Source of the DNA: Armillaria gallica
Lineage: Eukaryota; Basidiomycota; Agaricomycetes; Agaricales; Physalacriaceae
DNA: 64,000 nt
Assembly (NCBI GenBank): GCA_037576215.1
Contig: JBANDB010000023.1
Span: forward strand, 1 to 64,000
Direction: 5' to 3'
Positions 45,685-57,351 of this stretch are shown piece after piece (the first letter of the stretch is position 1; the number at the start of each line of letters is the position of its first letter). Under the pieces are notes generated by a model, which saw nothing but the letters and a program-made list of their open reading frames with translations, ran no database searches and was not told the origin of the DNA. A program made the position numbers and the translations under genes.

Positions 45685-46998
45685 TTTCAAATTTATCATA
45701 CAATTTAATAAAATATGTTTATTTTATAATTAACATTATTATTTTCTATTCAGATTCATACCTGATTTTATTTCTATTATTTGATTAAATACTGTTGTAG
45801 AAGTTAGATGTTCTTTATACTTTAAAATGTTACATACTTTTTTAAAGTCTATAAAATCTAAACTTTTCATCCCTAATATAGGGTGTTTATTAAAAAAAGG
45901 TATAATTATATCGTTAATATCAGAAAATTTAGATATTTGCAATTGAGCACTTTTTTCAGTAAGAGTCACTTTTTTTTCAGCCAGTGTCCCTGGACCTGGC
46001 CAAGGGGTAAACTTATTAAAATAAGTAGAAATTGCCTTTAAAACTTCTAAGTCTCTAATATGTAAATGTATACTAAATCTAGTAAATAACTCATTTTTAG
46101 AATTTCTAACTAATACCTGAAAAGATCCTTCACCACTAGTAAAACCCGATATCCAAAAAGGATCAGGAATACCATTAAATTTATATTCTACCCTATTAAC
46201 TTTAGTAACATTTGGAAAAGCTTCCTTTAACTTAACAGGTAATCCTAAATTTAAATTACTTTTTAGACTTATTATTTCTAATAAACCACTCTCTGTTAAA
46301 TGATTTCCTTGCTTAATTATATTAAAACATTTTTTAAATATCAAGTAATCAGATAGTTTTTGTGTTACTAAAGGGTATTTATCAAAATGGTTTATGATTA
46401 AAGGTATTTCTTTGATAGAATCTACTGAGTACATTGCCGCTTTTTCTCCAATTTTGCTTATATTTCGCCGAAGGAACACCTAAGTTGTTTTTTATTGATT
46501 CTAATAAAGATACATCTTTGACATGTAAAGTAATAGAAAAAACAGGTCTAACTCTCCATTTAGTTTTTAATTTAGCATTATGCTGTATTTTAATAGAAAA
46601 ACAACCTTCACCGTCCACAAACCCTGTTAAAAACCAAGGATTTATTTTAGTTTCAGATTTTGTAGAAAATGATTTTTTATTTAATTGGTTAGAAGGGATT
46701 TTGATTTGATAATTTCTTTCGAAACCCATTAGAGTACACCTTAATTTTGGATAAATTGCTCCAAAATAACTACCGTCTACTCGTTGCTCTTTTACAGATA
46801 TTTTTTTTGGCTGTGGGCGTAAAATTTCTGATTTAGATCCGCGATAACCCATTTCAGTTTCCATCATCTTATGACTTGTTACCATACCCAGGTAATTATT
46901 CTGGCCACTGTTAGCCTTTCGACTATAGCTTGGTATCATAAGCTTTAGGGCGTCCCCGGAGTTTGATAGTTGGGCCCACAATAGTATTTTCCCAAAAC
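45685..46998 (-). mobile_element. rnl group I intron with LAGLIDADG ORF (ends approximate)
   Basis: Inserted in domain IV after the conserved CCTAAGGTAGCAAAATAAAT...GGCCAGCTAAGTG segment and before AAATGTGGTCCGGTAT. Core strings on the minus strand include CCGGGGACGCCCTAAAGCTT, CTGGGTATGGTAACAAGTC, and GAAATGGGTTATCGCGGATC, a set seen in many fungal group I introns with downstream endonuclease ORFs. Exact splice sites could not be fixed by eye. Confidence 0.82.
45739..46729 (-). pseudogene. LAGLIDADG endonuclease split by a 10-base GC unit
   Basis: Double-motif homing endonuclease. Likely start MGFERNYQIKIPSNQ at 46729. The first motif is PWFLTGFVDGEGCFSI, the second PFWISGFTSGEGSFQVLV. The reading frame is lost at about 46467-46477, where TTCCTTCGGCG (minus strand) lies between NNLGV and the expected continuation (ISKIGEKAAMYSVDSIKEIP, read in another frame). 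Downstream the second half is open to its stop at 45739. The inserted unit belongs to the same mini-element type found in the cob intron ORFs. Otherwise the nuclease looks undamaged. Confidence 0.85.
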
Positions 46999-49121
46999 AC
47001 TTAGCTGGCCAATTTATTTTGCTACCTTAGGATCCTCATAGTTAAGACCGCTATTAACCAGATTTTCGATTAGCCACAGTTCCCTATGACCTCTCTTATA
47101 TTAATGGCATCGGGCAAATTTCACACAGTATACTATCATATTAATGATTGCACTGTGTTGTGTTTTTAGTAAACAGTCGGGGCCTCCGATTCTGTGCCAC
47201 CGCCTTATGTTTAGCTACGCGCTCTTTCGGAGTCGGTAGGAAGAAAAATAATACTCCGCCCTCCCTCTCTACGTACGTAGTAGTAGTAGTAGTAGTACTA
47301 GTACTCCGAAGGGGTAGTAGTACTAGTCCCCCAACCTTCCCCTCCCCCCGTAGGTCCAATTGGTCCTACGGAGAGAGAAGTGCCCCGCCCTGCCTTTGAC
47401 CATTAGCCACAGGCAGGGGGACCGTAGGTCCTTCCGTAGGAGGACTACGTACTACGTACTACGTAGAGAAGCTCTCCGTAGGCCGTAGGCCGAAGGCCGA
47501 AGGCCGAAGGCCGTAGTCCTCCGTAGGAGGCCTAGGAAGGGGGGGACGGAGGGAAAATAAATGAATTATTACTAATAACTACATAAAACAATAGGCGGTA
47601 CCTCTTTTCGTATAACTTATGAGGTGAATTTGCCGAGTTCCTTAACAACTTTTAGCTCTACGCCTTAGTATTCTCTACCTACGAACCTGTGTCGGTTTAG
47701 GGTACGGTAGTTTATTTTCTTATAATATTCATTTCCTGGTCCACTACTTCTCCGCAGGAGCCGTAGGGCAGGAGCGAAGGGTAGGAGAAATGGACTTTCT
47801 ATTATATACTCATCAGCCAAAACTTTGGTTTTGGTCCTTAGAGGCCGCATTCAAACAAAACGGATTAACCTTTCCTATTTGCAACCCTTTCGTATTCGGC
47901 GAGAAGTATTATAACTTCTTTTTACGTTACTCATGTCAGCATTCTCTCTTCAGTAACCTAAAAAATAATGAAACACTATTTTATAATGGGTTTGACTGAA
48001 TGTTCTACTACCTAGATTTAGTATTAGAAATGTATATAAATAATTATACCCCTTCCTTTTTTTTTTGTTGTTTTTTTTACTCTCTACGTAGTAGTAGTAC
48101 GTAGTACTCCGAAGGGGTACTAGTAGTAGTAGTAGTAGTAGTAGTAGTACTAGTAGTAGTAGTCCCCCTGCCTTTGCCTCCCCCCGTAGGGTCCGTAGTC
48201 CGTAGTCCTACGGAGAGAAGGACGCCGCCGAAGGAAGGCGGGGCATAGGGTAGGGAAGGAGTACTAATTAGTGTTGGAATTTTAAAGGGACCAGGGTCAT
48301 TCATAATATAAACCAACACGATATCGGTTGATTGTTTAAGACCCGTTAAATTTTCGGCGCTACTATCTAAACTGCTGATGCGTTGTTACATACGATCATT
48401 AAAAGTAGCGACTGCCAGGCTCACTTCACAGCTGTATACGATATTGCTACGTCCTTAATTTCACTTAACAATCATTTGGGACCTTGATCAGTGTTCTCGG
48501 CTGTTTCCGTCTTGACTACCCAACTTAGCATGAGTAGTCTGAATATCTACCATCAATTTATGTAATTCCGAGATTCGCTTCCAAAGGTAAGATTTTCGAG
48601 GTCCCCGCAACCTAAACGCCTAAAAGGCTGATGTGTTAAAAACTTCTCCTCGCCCTCCCTTGGCCCCCTGCCTTTGTCGCCGAAGGAAAAGCCAAAGGCG
48701 GGGCAAAGGGGGTCGGGCCAAGGGCTACGGAAGGAGCCGTAGGACCTACCCATCCGTAGGTAGGAGAGAAGAGCACTTCGTACACAACCCTTAAACTTGT
48801 TGGGAATTGCCTTGCTGTACCTCCATAAATTTTGTGTAGACGTCATACTTAAATATGTTTCGGTAGAAAACCAGCTAGCACCAGGTCAGATTGGCATTTC
48901 ACCGCTTACCAAAACTCATCGGAGAATTATGCAACATTCACCCGTTCGATCCATTATAATCTGGTCTTGGTAAGATCACCTGGCTTCGGGTCTAATAGAA
49001 GTAACTGACCCATCACTATGTGTACTTATAATACAAATTTTTTTTTTGTATTTTTAAATTATAGTCCAGTCGCTTTCGCTAGGGCTTTAAACCTTGCTAC
49101 TCCTATTAACTTGCTGACCCA

Positions 49122-50564
49122 GTTGGAATAGGTAGGCCCTCGCGGGCTTTCCCCTCCTAAGAACCGTACGTGCGACTTTCACCGCATACGGCTCAAGCAA
49201 TCATTCGTGGCCTGAATTGCCCTAATTCTGCCATGGCTCGTTTCGATAACTGGGGATTAGTCTATCTTTATTTCGTCAACTTTTTTGTTTGCATGCGTTA
49301 TGCTTATGTGACACAGTTGGTGTAGGGGTTGTATGTTCGAGATTGTATATTTACCACCTTCTTTGACGGGCTTTATGTGGTGCAGTTCGATGTTTTCCCC
49401 GTTGTGCAGTGATTCATTGCATACGGAGCATATGTGATTATATTTCTTAAGTATGAGTTCTCTGAATTTGGCATCGAATTTTTTCACAGCCCTTTTGTCA
49501 AAGTATTCCTTGTCTTCCTTCTACACTAGTCACTAGTTGATTCTGTAATTGATACACTATTCTCATGTTGTTGTCTAACGTTGCCTTCACAATTCTGTCT
49601 TGTAGATCTCGAACTCTCTCATTAACTTCGTCCCAGGTGATGTGTTGCCAGCTCTGGTATTTAGTAGTTATATTATCTCGCATTTACGCTAAAGGTGTCT
49701 AAATATGGTTAATGTTAGCCCTTCGGAAGCGCCCCGGGCTTCGGGTTGCTTGAGGAGGGGAGGGACTCATTTACCGGGAGGTTAGTGAGCGAGTTTGTTT
49801 CAATATCATGTTCTTGCTAGGGGTCCCTTCGAAATAGGACCTTTCTAGGAGGACTGGAGGTTGATACTAGTTAACTTCAACGCCGAATAGATCGATACTG
49901 TGTGCATCCCATCTAGGATTTCCTGGTTGGGATCGCAAACTGTTTGGTTAACTTACTTGATTTTATTGTAAAGATGATCACCAGATTCAAGTGGGCACCC
50001 TTTCGGGTTAGCTCGCCGTAGGGTGAGCCTATGAAGTCCCTTCTTCCGGGACGACCGTTCGCTTTTTGAATCCTCCTATACCTCCTACTCGTTATGCACA
50101 TTTCCGTTTTCACTTTATAGGGCACCTCTGAAATTCCTTTCCCTTTGAGGGGAGGGAGATCAGTGAGCGTGAGGCTTACCATGTTCCCATGTTAACACTG
50201 TACAATACCTTGCCCTCCGATTGAACCCCTCAAACTCCTGTAAGTTTGGGTTAGGGGGGATGGGGGGCGAGCAGGGGTTCATACTTTACTCCGGTAGTTG
50301 TGGACCATAGGATCTGCCAGCATAAGGAACAGATCCCTTCTACACCTGGTATATTCATACCATCACCTTTTACGGAGCCTAAAGATTTCCATATGTTCGC
50401 TTTCGCTAACCTCGCTCAGTATATTTCCCTAGCACTTTCGTTACATTGTCCCTTGAGCTTCACACCCAGAGATCACTCTCTACGCATGTCAAGGTAGGGA
50501 TAGCACTATGGTCTGTGCTAATGGAATTTCACCATATTGTTAACTTGGACTTCTCATGTCGCAC
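49122..50564 (-). mobile_element. rnl group II intron
   Basis: The 5' exon ends GTACCTTTTGCATAA and the intron begins GTGCGACATG; the 3' end is ATTCCAAC before TGGGTCAGCAAG. Joining the flanks restores a highly conserved rRNA string. Domain V is at 49161-49194 (GAGCCGTATG...CGTACGGTTC). At 1443 nt it is much shorter than the cob group II introns because its ORF is reduced. Confidence 0.9.
49257..49683 (-). CDS. RT-less intron protein: RT N-terminal domain plus HNH
   Basis: The first part (49683 down to 49498) reads SWQHITWDEVNERVRDLQDR then KATLDNNMRIVYQLQNQLVT, the signature of the N-terminal domain that normally precedes a group II RT. It then passes straight into KFDAKFRELILKKYNHICSV and an HNH nuclease (CSVCNESLHNG, IELHHIKPVKEGGKY, LHQLCHISITH). 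The RT fingers, palm and maturase region are missing altogether. The junction needs one more A in a six-A run near 49484 to stay in frame. It may be a deletion relic or a small nuclease; if active it would act on DNA only, with splicing help supplied from elsewhere. Confidence 0.75.
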
Positions 50565-52099
50565 TTATGCAAAAGGTACGCCGTCATTCATGATTCTTTT
50601 TCTAAGTAGAATTTCGACTGCTTATAGAGTTACTAATTCAAGATCTATTTCACCAATTCATTCTTAAATGTTCCCCCTGCCCTCTCCTCGCCCTCCCCTT
50701 GGCCGGGTCGGGCCAAGGGCTACGGAAGGAATGAATCCGTAGGGAGTAAAGGACGGGGCGCCTTAGGCCTTCGGCCTTCGGAGGGATATTTTAAAAATTC
50801 ATTTTTTGTATACCACTCGCTTTTCAAACTTTTCCTTTACAGTACTTATTCACTATCGCTAAATTTATAATACTTAGCCTTAGAGGATGGTACCCCTATA
50901 TTCCGACAAGTTTTCTCTCATCGTACTTTATTTAGATAAATTTACCCCTCGCCCCCTTGCCTATGCCCTTGTAGCCGCCGAAGGACTAGGGGCATAGGGA
51001 AGGAGTAGTACCTTCTTGTATAAAACAATACAATACAATAAACAAAAAGCTTCTCCTCGCCCTCCCCTTGGCCCCCTGCCTTTGTCGCCGAAGGAAAAGC
51101 CAAAGGCGGGGCAAAAGGGGTCGGGCCAAGGGCTAGTAGTAATTAGTAGTACTAGTAGTAGTAATTAGTAGGAGGATAATTATCCGTCCTACTACGGACC
51201 CTAGGGTAATTAGCCCTTTTATGGATCCGCCCTACCCTAGGATTCATCACTAGTAGAGGAGTCCCTCTTATGTTATGATATGAGGAGAGGGGAGTATTTA
51301 TCTTATTCTAATATTAATTAATAAACCTACAGGTCTTATAGTTTTTCACCTTCTTTAGAGTAACACTTCGTCTTCGAAGAATGTTATACACTACTTTAAA
51401 GTAAAGTATTACTAACTAATATATTTTTGCATCCACCCCTTCGTAGGACCAATTGGACCGTAGGACGAATGCGACCTAGGACACCCTTCCTTCTAGTTCT
51501 TCGCTTCTAGAACCTTCGGATTCATAACTAGTACTAGTAGAGGAGGTAGTCCTAGAAGGGAGGTGTAGGTAGTAGTTATCCTCCTCTCCGTAGGAACGCC
51601 CTCCCTGGGCCCCCCTGCCTGTGCCCTCTCCTCGCCCTCCCCTTGGCCGGGTCGGGCCAAGGGCTACGGAAGGAATGAATCCGTAGGAAGCAAAAGGCGG
51701 GGCAAAGGGGGTCGGGCCAAGGGCAAATGGGAAGGTAGAGGAGGAGAGTTCTTCCTTCGTTGCTAAATACTTAAGTTTTTCAATTTATTAATTAATTAGG
51801 CTAATCCGATTTCACTCACCATTACTTTCGGAGTCTCGGTTGATTTCCTTTCCTTTCCCTAATAAAATGTTTTACTTCAGGAAGTAATTGATTAATAAGG
51901 TTTACCTTAGGAGCGCTTACTTATTACTTTATTGTTAGTAAGCTTTTGGTATTAGACCTCCTTTTTTTATAAATTTGCCTTAGTTTTCCTTAATAACCCC
52001 TTTGAATTACTTTATATATTTTAGGATGTTTTAACAATATTGTCATCGATACTTTTATCTCATTTTATATTTGATCTTTTATAGTTTAGTTGATATTTT

Positions 52100-55000
52100 A
52101 TCTTTCTGCCTCCTTGCCCCCCCCCTGCCTTTCGCCGAAGGAGCCGAAGGACGGCCCGCCTTCCCCTCGCCTAGGTAGGAGCCCCCCCCCCTGCCTGTGC
52201 CCTCCTTCCTACCCATCCGTAGGTAGGATTCATAAGAGGGAAAGCCGCCGAAGGAGTTGCAAAGGGTAGGGTAGGAGCCTAGTCCTCCCTACCCTTCGGC
52301 CCCCTGCCTTTGCCTTTAACCTTTGCCCCGCCTATGGCTACTAGGGGTGCTAAGCTCTCCGAAGGACTAGGACTAGGACCCCTAGGGGGACGAATGCGGC
52401 GAAGGAGGGGAGGATTAATAAGGGGCACAGGGAGTTTAGGAGCCTAGGTAGGAGGACATACGGCGAGGGCTCCCTCCCTAGGATTCATTCCTGCCCCCCT
52501 GCCAAAGCCCTCCTTCCGCCCCTGCCAAAGCCCATTAGCCTCCCTCCCCCTACGGTCCGTAGTCCGTAGTCCGTAGTCCTACGGAGAGAAGGAGGCGGGG
52601 CAAAGGTAGGAGGAGAGCAAAAGGATTAATAAGGGGCTTTGGTACCCTACGGCGAGGCCTACGGAGAGGAAGGGTTAATTAGTCCGTAGGGTCCGTAGGG
52701 AAGAATTCTCTCCATTTTTTCATTTGTCTTCCTTTGCCCTACCCCCCCCCCCCCGAGGGGGGAACTGTGGCTTCCTAGGAACTAGTAGAGGAGAGGGCGC
52801 CTACCCTTCGGATTAATAAGAAGGCAGGGGAGGAGGTAGAACTTATTTATTCCTGATCCTATTAGAAAAGAAAGCTTCTCCGTAGGAGTCCTTAGTAGGA
52901 GAATGTTAAAACTTTTACTTCTCCTTCCACTAATTAGCCTAAGCTAAATACCTGTGGAGCTTGATCACAAGCACCTTTAGCGCAAACTATAATAGAGGCT
53001 ATTCAAGTAGCTATCTATCTTGCCTCGCCCCCCTGCCTTTGCCGCCCCCTGCCTTAGCCCAAGTAGCCATAGGCGGGGCATAGGGAAGGAAAAGCCGCCG
53101 AAGGACTAGTCCTTCGGCGGCAAAGGGTAGGGTAGGACCGTAGGATTCTTTCCTAGGCCTAATTAGGCCTAATTAGAAGTAGGAGGGGGGGGCTAGGTAG
53201 AGTTAGAATTATAATCTATAGGACTGATTTTGTAAAAACTATTAACCCTTGGCCCGACCCGGCCCCTACCCCACCCCGTCCTAGGAGTTGCCCTCCTCTC
53301 CGAAGGCCGAAGGCCGAAGGCCTTCCCTACCCAAAGCCCCGCGCTTTAAAGGCAGGGGCTCCTACCCTAACCTATGCCCCTAGTCCTTCGGCGGCTACGT
53401 AGGGCTAAGGCAGGGGGCGAGTAGTGATGAACCCTAGGGTAGTAGTATTACGTAGTAGTAGTAGTACTCGCCTTCCAAAGCCCCGCCTATGGCTACTAGG
53501 GGTGCTAAGCTCTCCTAGGCCGAAGGAGGGGGGGGGGGGGGAAGGAGTGAGGATTCCTAGGGTAGCCCTCCGTAGGGAGGGCCCTCTAGTAGTTATGAAC
53601 CCTAGGTTCTAGCCTAGGAGTAGGAGGCCCTAGGGGGGGGGGGGGGGGGGGGGGAGGGCAAGATATAAAATATTAAACCTAATTTGATATTAATATATAT
53701 ATTAGTTTAGTTTACTGAGTTAACTCTAAAAATTAATAGGTCTAATATAGGTCATTTATTGTTTAATAACTTTTTATTCTCTCCGAAGGACCGAAGGGTA
53801 GTACTCCGAAGGGGTACTAGTACGTAGTAGTAGTAGTAGTCCTCCTACGGAAGGAGCCGTAGGACCTACCCATCCGTAGGTAGGATTCATCAGAAGGAGC
53901 CGAAGGGTAGGACCAATTGGACCGTAGGACCGTAGGCCTCGCCTCCGTAGGCAGGGAAGGAGGCCTTCCCTAGGATTCAATAGAGTAGTGCCTACCCTTC
54001 GGCTCCCTGTGCCCCTTATTAATCCTCCCCTGCCTGTGCCCTCCTTCCGTAGGAGGGAAAGCCACAGTTGCAAAGGGTGGCTTTAAAGGCAAAGGGTAGG
54101 GAAGGAGTACGTAGTGATGATTCCGTAGGGTTGCCCTCCTAGGATTCATCATTCCTTCGGGGTAGTCCGAAGGACTTGTAGTGATGAATCCGTAGGTTCT
54201 AGAAGGACTACTAGGAAGGGGGGGGGGGGCACTACTAATTCCTTCGGCCTTCGGCCTTCGGCCTTAGGAGAGGAAGGGAGGAGGTCCTAATGCCAGGGAA
54301 AATAAGGAGGAATAAGGAGAAAAAGGACAGAATCCTTGTTTTTTTTAATAAAAATAAACATAAACATACTTAAGTGTTAGATATTTATTTTTTTCTATTT
54401 TATCTTTAGCCCACTAGTAGTACTAGTTCCTCTCCTCCTACCTTTGCCCCGCCTTCCTTCGGCGGCTAATGGCAAAGGCAGGGGCGGAAGGAATGAATCC
54501 TACCTACGGATGGGTAGGCAGGGTAGGTAAGGACTAGTAGGAGGGGCCTCCCTTAGGAATACGAAGGAATTACCCTCTCCGAAGGCCGAAGGCCTCAGGC
54601 CGAAGGAATTAGTAGTCCTTCCCTTCCCAAAGCCCCGCGCTTTAAAGGCAGGGCTCCTACCTAACCTATGCCCTTATTAATCCGTATGGCTACTAGGGCA
54701 TCCGGCAGGGGGGGCGAGAGTTTAAAGTTAAAATTTTCTATTTAAATTTACCACAAAATTATTTTTGTTTTGTTTTGTTTGTTTGTTTGTTTGTTTGTTT
54801 GTTTGTTATCCTCTACCCCCCCCCCCCTCTCGCCCCCTGCCTTTGTCGCCGAAGGAAAAGCCAAAGGCGGGGCAAAGGGTAGGAGAGGTCTACTCGCCCC
54901 CTTGCCCTGCCTTTCCTAGGGCCGCCTTCCCTTAGGAGGGCTCCTCGCCTAGGGAAGGAGCCTAGGGTAGGAAGGAATGAATCCGTAGGGTAGGAGTTGC

Positions 55001-56306
55001 AAAGGTAGGAATGAATCCTTTGCCCTCCTCTTACCTAAGATTCCTCACTAGTAGAGGGGGGCAAGGGTTGGGTAGAAGGAAGAAGGACGGGGGGGGAGAA
55101 GGAGGCAAGATATATTTTTCAATAACCTAGAACCTTAACTTCATTCATTATTTTCTATTACCCTCCTCGCCGTAGGCCTGGCCCTGCAGTTCCCCCCGCA
55201 TTCGGGGTAGGGCGCCTTCCCTGCCCCCTGCCAAAGCCCTCCTTCCGCCCCTGCCTTTGCCCATTAGCCCCCCCCCTACGGTCCGTAGTCCTACGGAGAG
55301 AAGGAGGCGGGGCAAAGGTAGGAGGAGAGCCATAGGATTAATAAGGGGCAAAGGTACGGAGGCGAGGGCTAATTAGTAGTAATTAGTAGTCCTTTTTTTA
55401 TGAATCCTACGGTAATTAGCCTCGCCTAGGGTAGGACGGTAAATAGCCTACCCTAGGATTCATAAGAGGAGTAGCCTTTTGACCTGTGGATTCATCACTA
55501 CGGTCCTACGGTCCCCTAGGGGACCTAGGTCCTACTAGAGAAGTTTTAATCCGAAGGAGTAGGCCTTCCGTAGGTAGGAATTAATCCGTCCTTTTTGAGT
55601 CCTCCTTTTATTCATCCTAGGCCGGAAGGAGGAGGCCCTCCTAAGGACGGACAGGAGAAATAATATTCTAAATAAATTTAAGAATGACAGTTTTAGATAT
55701 CTTAACTCCTCTTTTAAATTAATTTAATTTATAACTAAGCTTTATAAATTATAAATTTAATCCCTCCTTTTTTGAATCCGTAGGAATGAATCCGTAGGTA
55801 TGATTCCGTAGGTATGATTCCGAAGGCCGGCTCCTTCCTGGCCCCCTTTGGCTAGGAGCCTTGAGCCAGGGGAAGGCGGGCCGTCCTTCGGCGGAAAGGA
55901 TTAATAAAGGGGGCTCCTACCCTACCTTTGCCCCGCCTTTTTAGCCCCCCCCTAGGATTCATAAGAGCCTCCTTCCCTACCCAAAGCGCGCTTTAAAGGC
56001 AGGGGGCTCCTTCCCTACCCTTTGCCCTTATTAATCCTGTGGCTGAAAGGCAGGGGGAATACGGACTCCTTCGTAAAGGACAGGGGGGCACTACTCGCCG
56101 TAGGAGAAGGAGAAGGACGGACAGATGGTTTTCTTTTCCTTATTAGTCCGAAGGACTGGCCCTTTTTAATCCAAAGCCAAAGGGTAATTAGTAGGGTAAT
56201 AATAGGTTAGGTAAGTAAAAAGTCAAAGTCAAAAATGGCAGGTAAAAAAAGGGGTAGAAATAAAATTATAATTCAAACCTCTTTATTCCCTTTATTATTG
56301 AAGTTT
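52100..56306. repeat. Long GC-element field between rnl 5' end and trnF
   Basis: About 4.2 kb with no confident gene. GC mosaics cover most of it, separated by AT islands (about 52840-53030, 53205-53260, 53655-53780, 54300-54410, 54725-54810, 55640-55760, 56200-56300). A 28-nt palindrome copy is at 53094-53121 and a TTTG microsatellite at 54770-54807. The island at 52930-53030 has a short protein-like minus-strand frame (ending CAKGACDQAPQVFSLG) that I could not assign. Confidence 0.65.
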
Positions 56307-56378
56307 TGCCTCGGGAGAGAATTGAACTCCCATCTCAATTTCTTCAGAATCGCGCTTTGACCACTAAGCAACCGAGGC
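56307..56378 (-). tRNA. trnF: tRNA-Phe (GAA)
   Basis: Acceptor GCCTCGG/CCGAGGC (as drawn on the two ends), D-arm with AGTGGTCAAAGC, anticodon stem CGATT/AATTG, loop CTGAAGA with anticodon GAA, T-arm GGGAG TTCAATT CTCTC, discriminator A. Confidence 0.93.
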
Positions 56379-57280
56379 TCTAATTTTTACTGTGTAGTGT
56401 ATTTTGTTTGTTTCTCCTCCTTTCCGTCCTTCTTTCCTTATTAATGATTCATCCTTGATGAATCCGTCCTCCTCCCCTGGCCCGCAGTTCCCCCCCCCCC
56501 CCCCCCCCCCCCGCATTCGGGGTAGGGCGCCTTCCCTGCCCCCCCCCTGCCAAAGCCCTCCTTCCGCCCCTGCCAAAGCCCATTAGCCTCCCCCCCCTAC
56601 GGTCCGTAGTCCGTAGTCCGTAGTCCTACGGAGAGAAGGAGGCGGGGCAAAGGTAGGAGGAGAGCCATAGGATTAATAAGGGGCAAAGGTACGGAGGCGA
56701 GGGCTAATTAGTAGTAATTAGTAGCCTTAATTAGGAGTAGCCTCCTCCTCTCTAGTTGTAGTAGTAGTAGTACTCGCCCCCTGCCTTAGCCGCCCCCTGC
56801 CTTAGCCCAACGTAGCCGCCGAAGGACGTAGTCCTTCGGCGGCATAGGGAAGGAGTAGCCGCCGAAGGAAGGCGGGGCATAGGGAAGGGAAGGAGCCTCC
56901 TGAGGAAGGAAGGAGTAGTAGTAGTAGTAGTAGTAGTAGTACGTAGTAGTCCGAAGGAGTGATGAATCCAAAGGTAGGCCCTCCCTAGGCGAGTAGTGCC
57001 TACCCTACCCCTAGCCCTCCGAAGGGCTATTGGAATGGGCAAGGGCAGGGGGGGGGCTCCTACCCTACCCTTAGCCCCTTATTAATCCGTATGGCTACTA
57101 GGGCATCCGGCAGGGGGCGAGGGTAGGCGGGCCGTCCTTCGGCGGAAAGGATTCATACAGGGGGGGGGCAAGGAAGGAGGAGAAGCCTTTTGAATCCTAG
57201 TCTTATGAATCCTAGGAAATAAGGAGGAGGAAAAAAAGGACAGTCTCCGTAGGCGGAATTTTAAAGGGGCAAGGGTTAAA
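56379..57280. repeat. GC-rich spacer between trnF and trnA
   Basis: No gene. GC mosaics with palindrome variants (centre ACGT, about 56815-56845), TAGTAG arrays at 56915-56950 and long C runs. Confidence 0.65.
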
Positions 57281-57351
57281 TGGAGAAAGATAGATTTGAA
57301 CTATCATATTTGTAATGCAAATACAACTGATTACCATTATCAGATTCCCCC
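57281..57351 (-). tRNA. trnA: tRNA-Ala (UGC)
   Basis: Acceptor GGGGGAA/TTTCTCC (two G-U), D-stem CTGAT/ATCAG, anticodon stem TTGTA/TACAA, loop TTTGCAT with anticodon TGC, T-arm GATAG TTCAAAT CTATC, discriminator A. Confidence 0.92.

Larger units (their letters stand above)
42200..52100 (-). rRNA. rnl: Large-subunit ribosomal RNA with introns (ends approximate)
   Basis: Conserved segments occur in rRNA order on the minus strand: CGAAAGTAATGGTGAGTGAA (about 51830), GGGGGTACCATCCTCTAAGG-like (50890), GTACCTTTTGCATAA (50570), AAACCAGCTAGC (48870), GGTCCCAAATGATTGTTAAG (48475), CCTAAGGTAGCAAAAT (47020), CAGTGAAATTGAATTACGCG (45610), GGCAGTTTGACTGGGGCGGT (45385), TAGGGATAACAGGCTGAT (44385) and the sarcin-ricin loop CTTCTAGTACGAAAGGATC (42585). 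The two ends are estimates. Exonic variable loops carry GC elements, for example 44610-44690, 44745-45300, 47250-47545, 48080-48265, 48645-48775, 50675-50790, 50945-51280 and 51430-51745. At least three introns split it. Confidence 0.92.

Noticed and set aside
52930..53030. GTPase-centre segment of LSU rRNA
   Set aside because: It matched loosely at first, but the real segment occurs in proper order at about 48,400-48,480 in rnl, so the similarity is chance.
53205..53260. Possible 5' half of a tRNA
   Set aside because: No acceptor complement, D-loop or T-arm could be found; the evidence is too weak to annotate.
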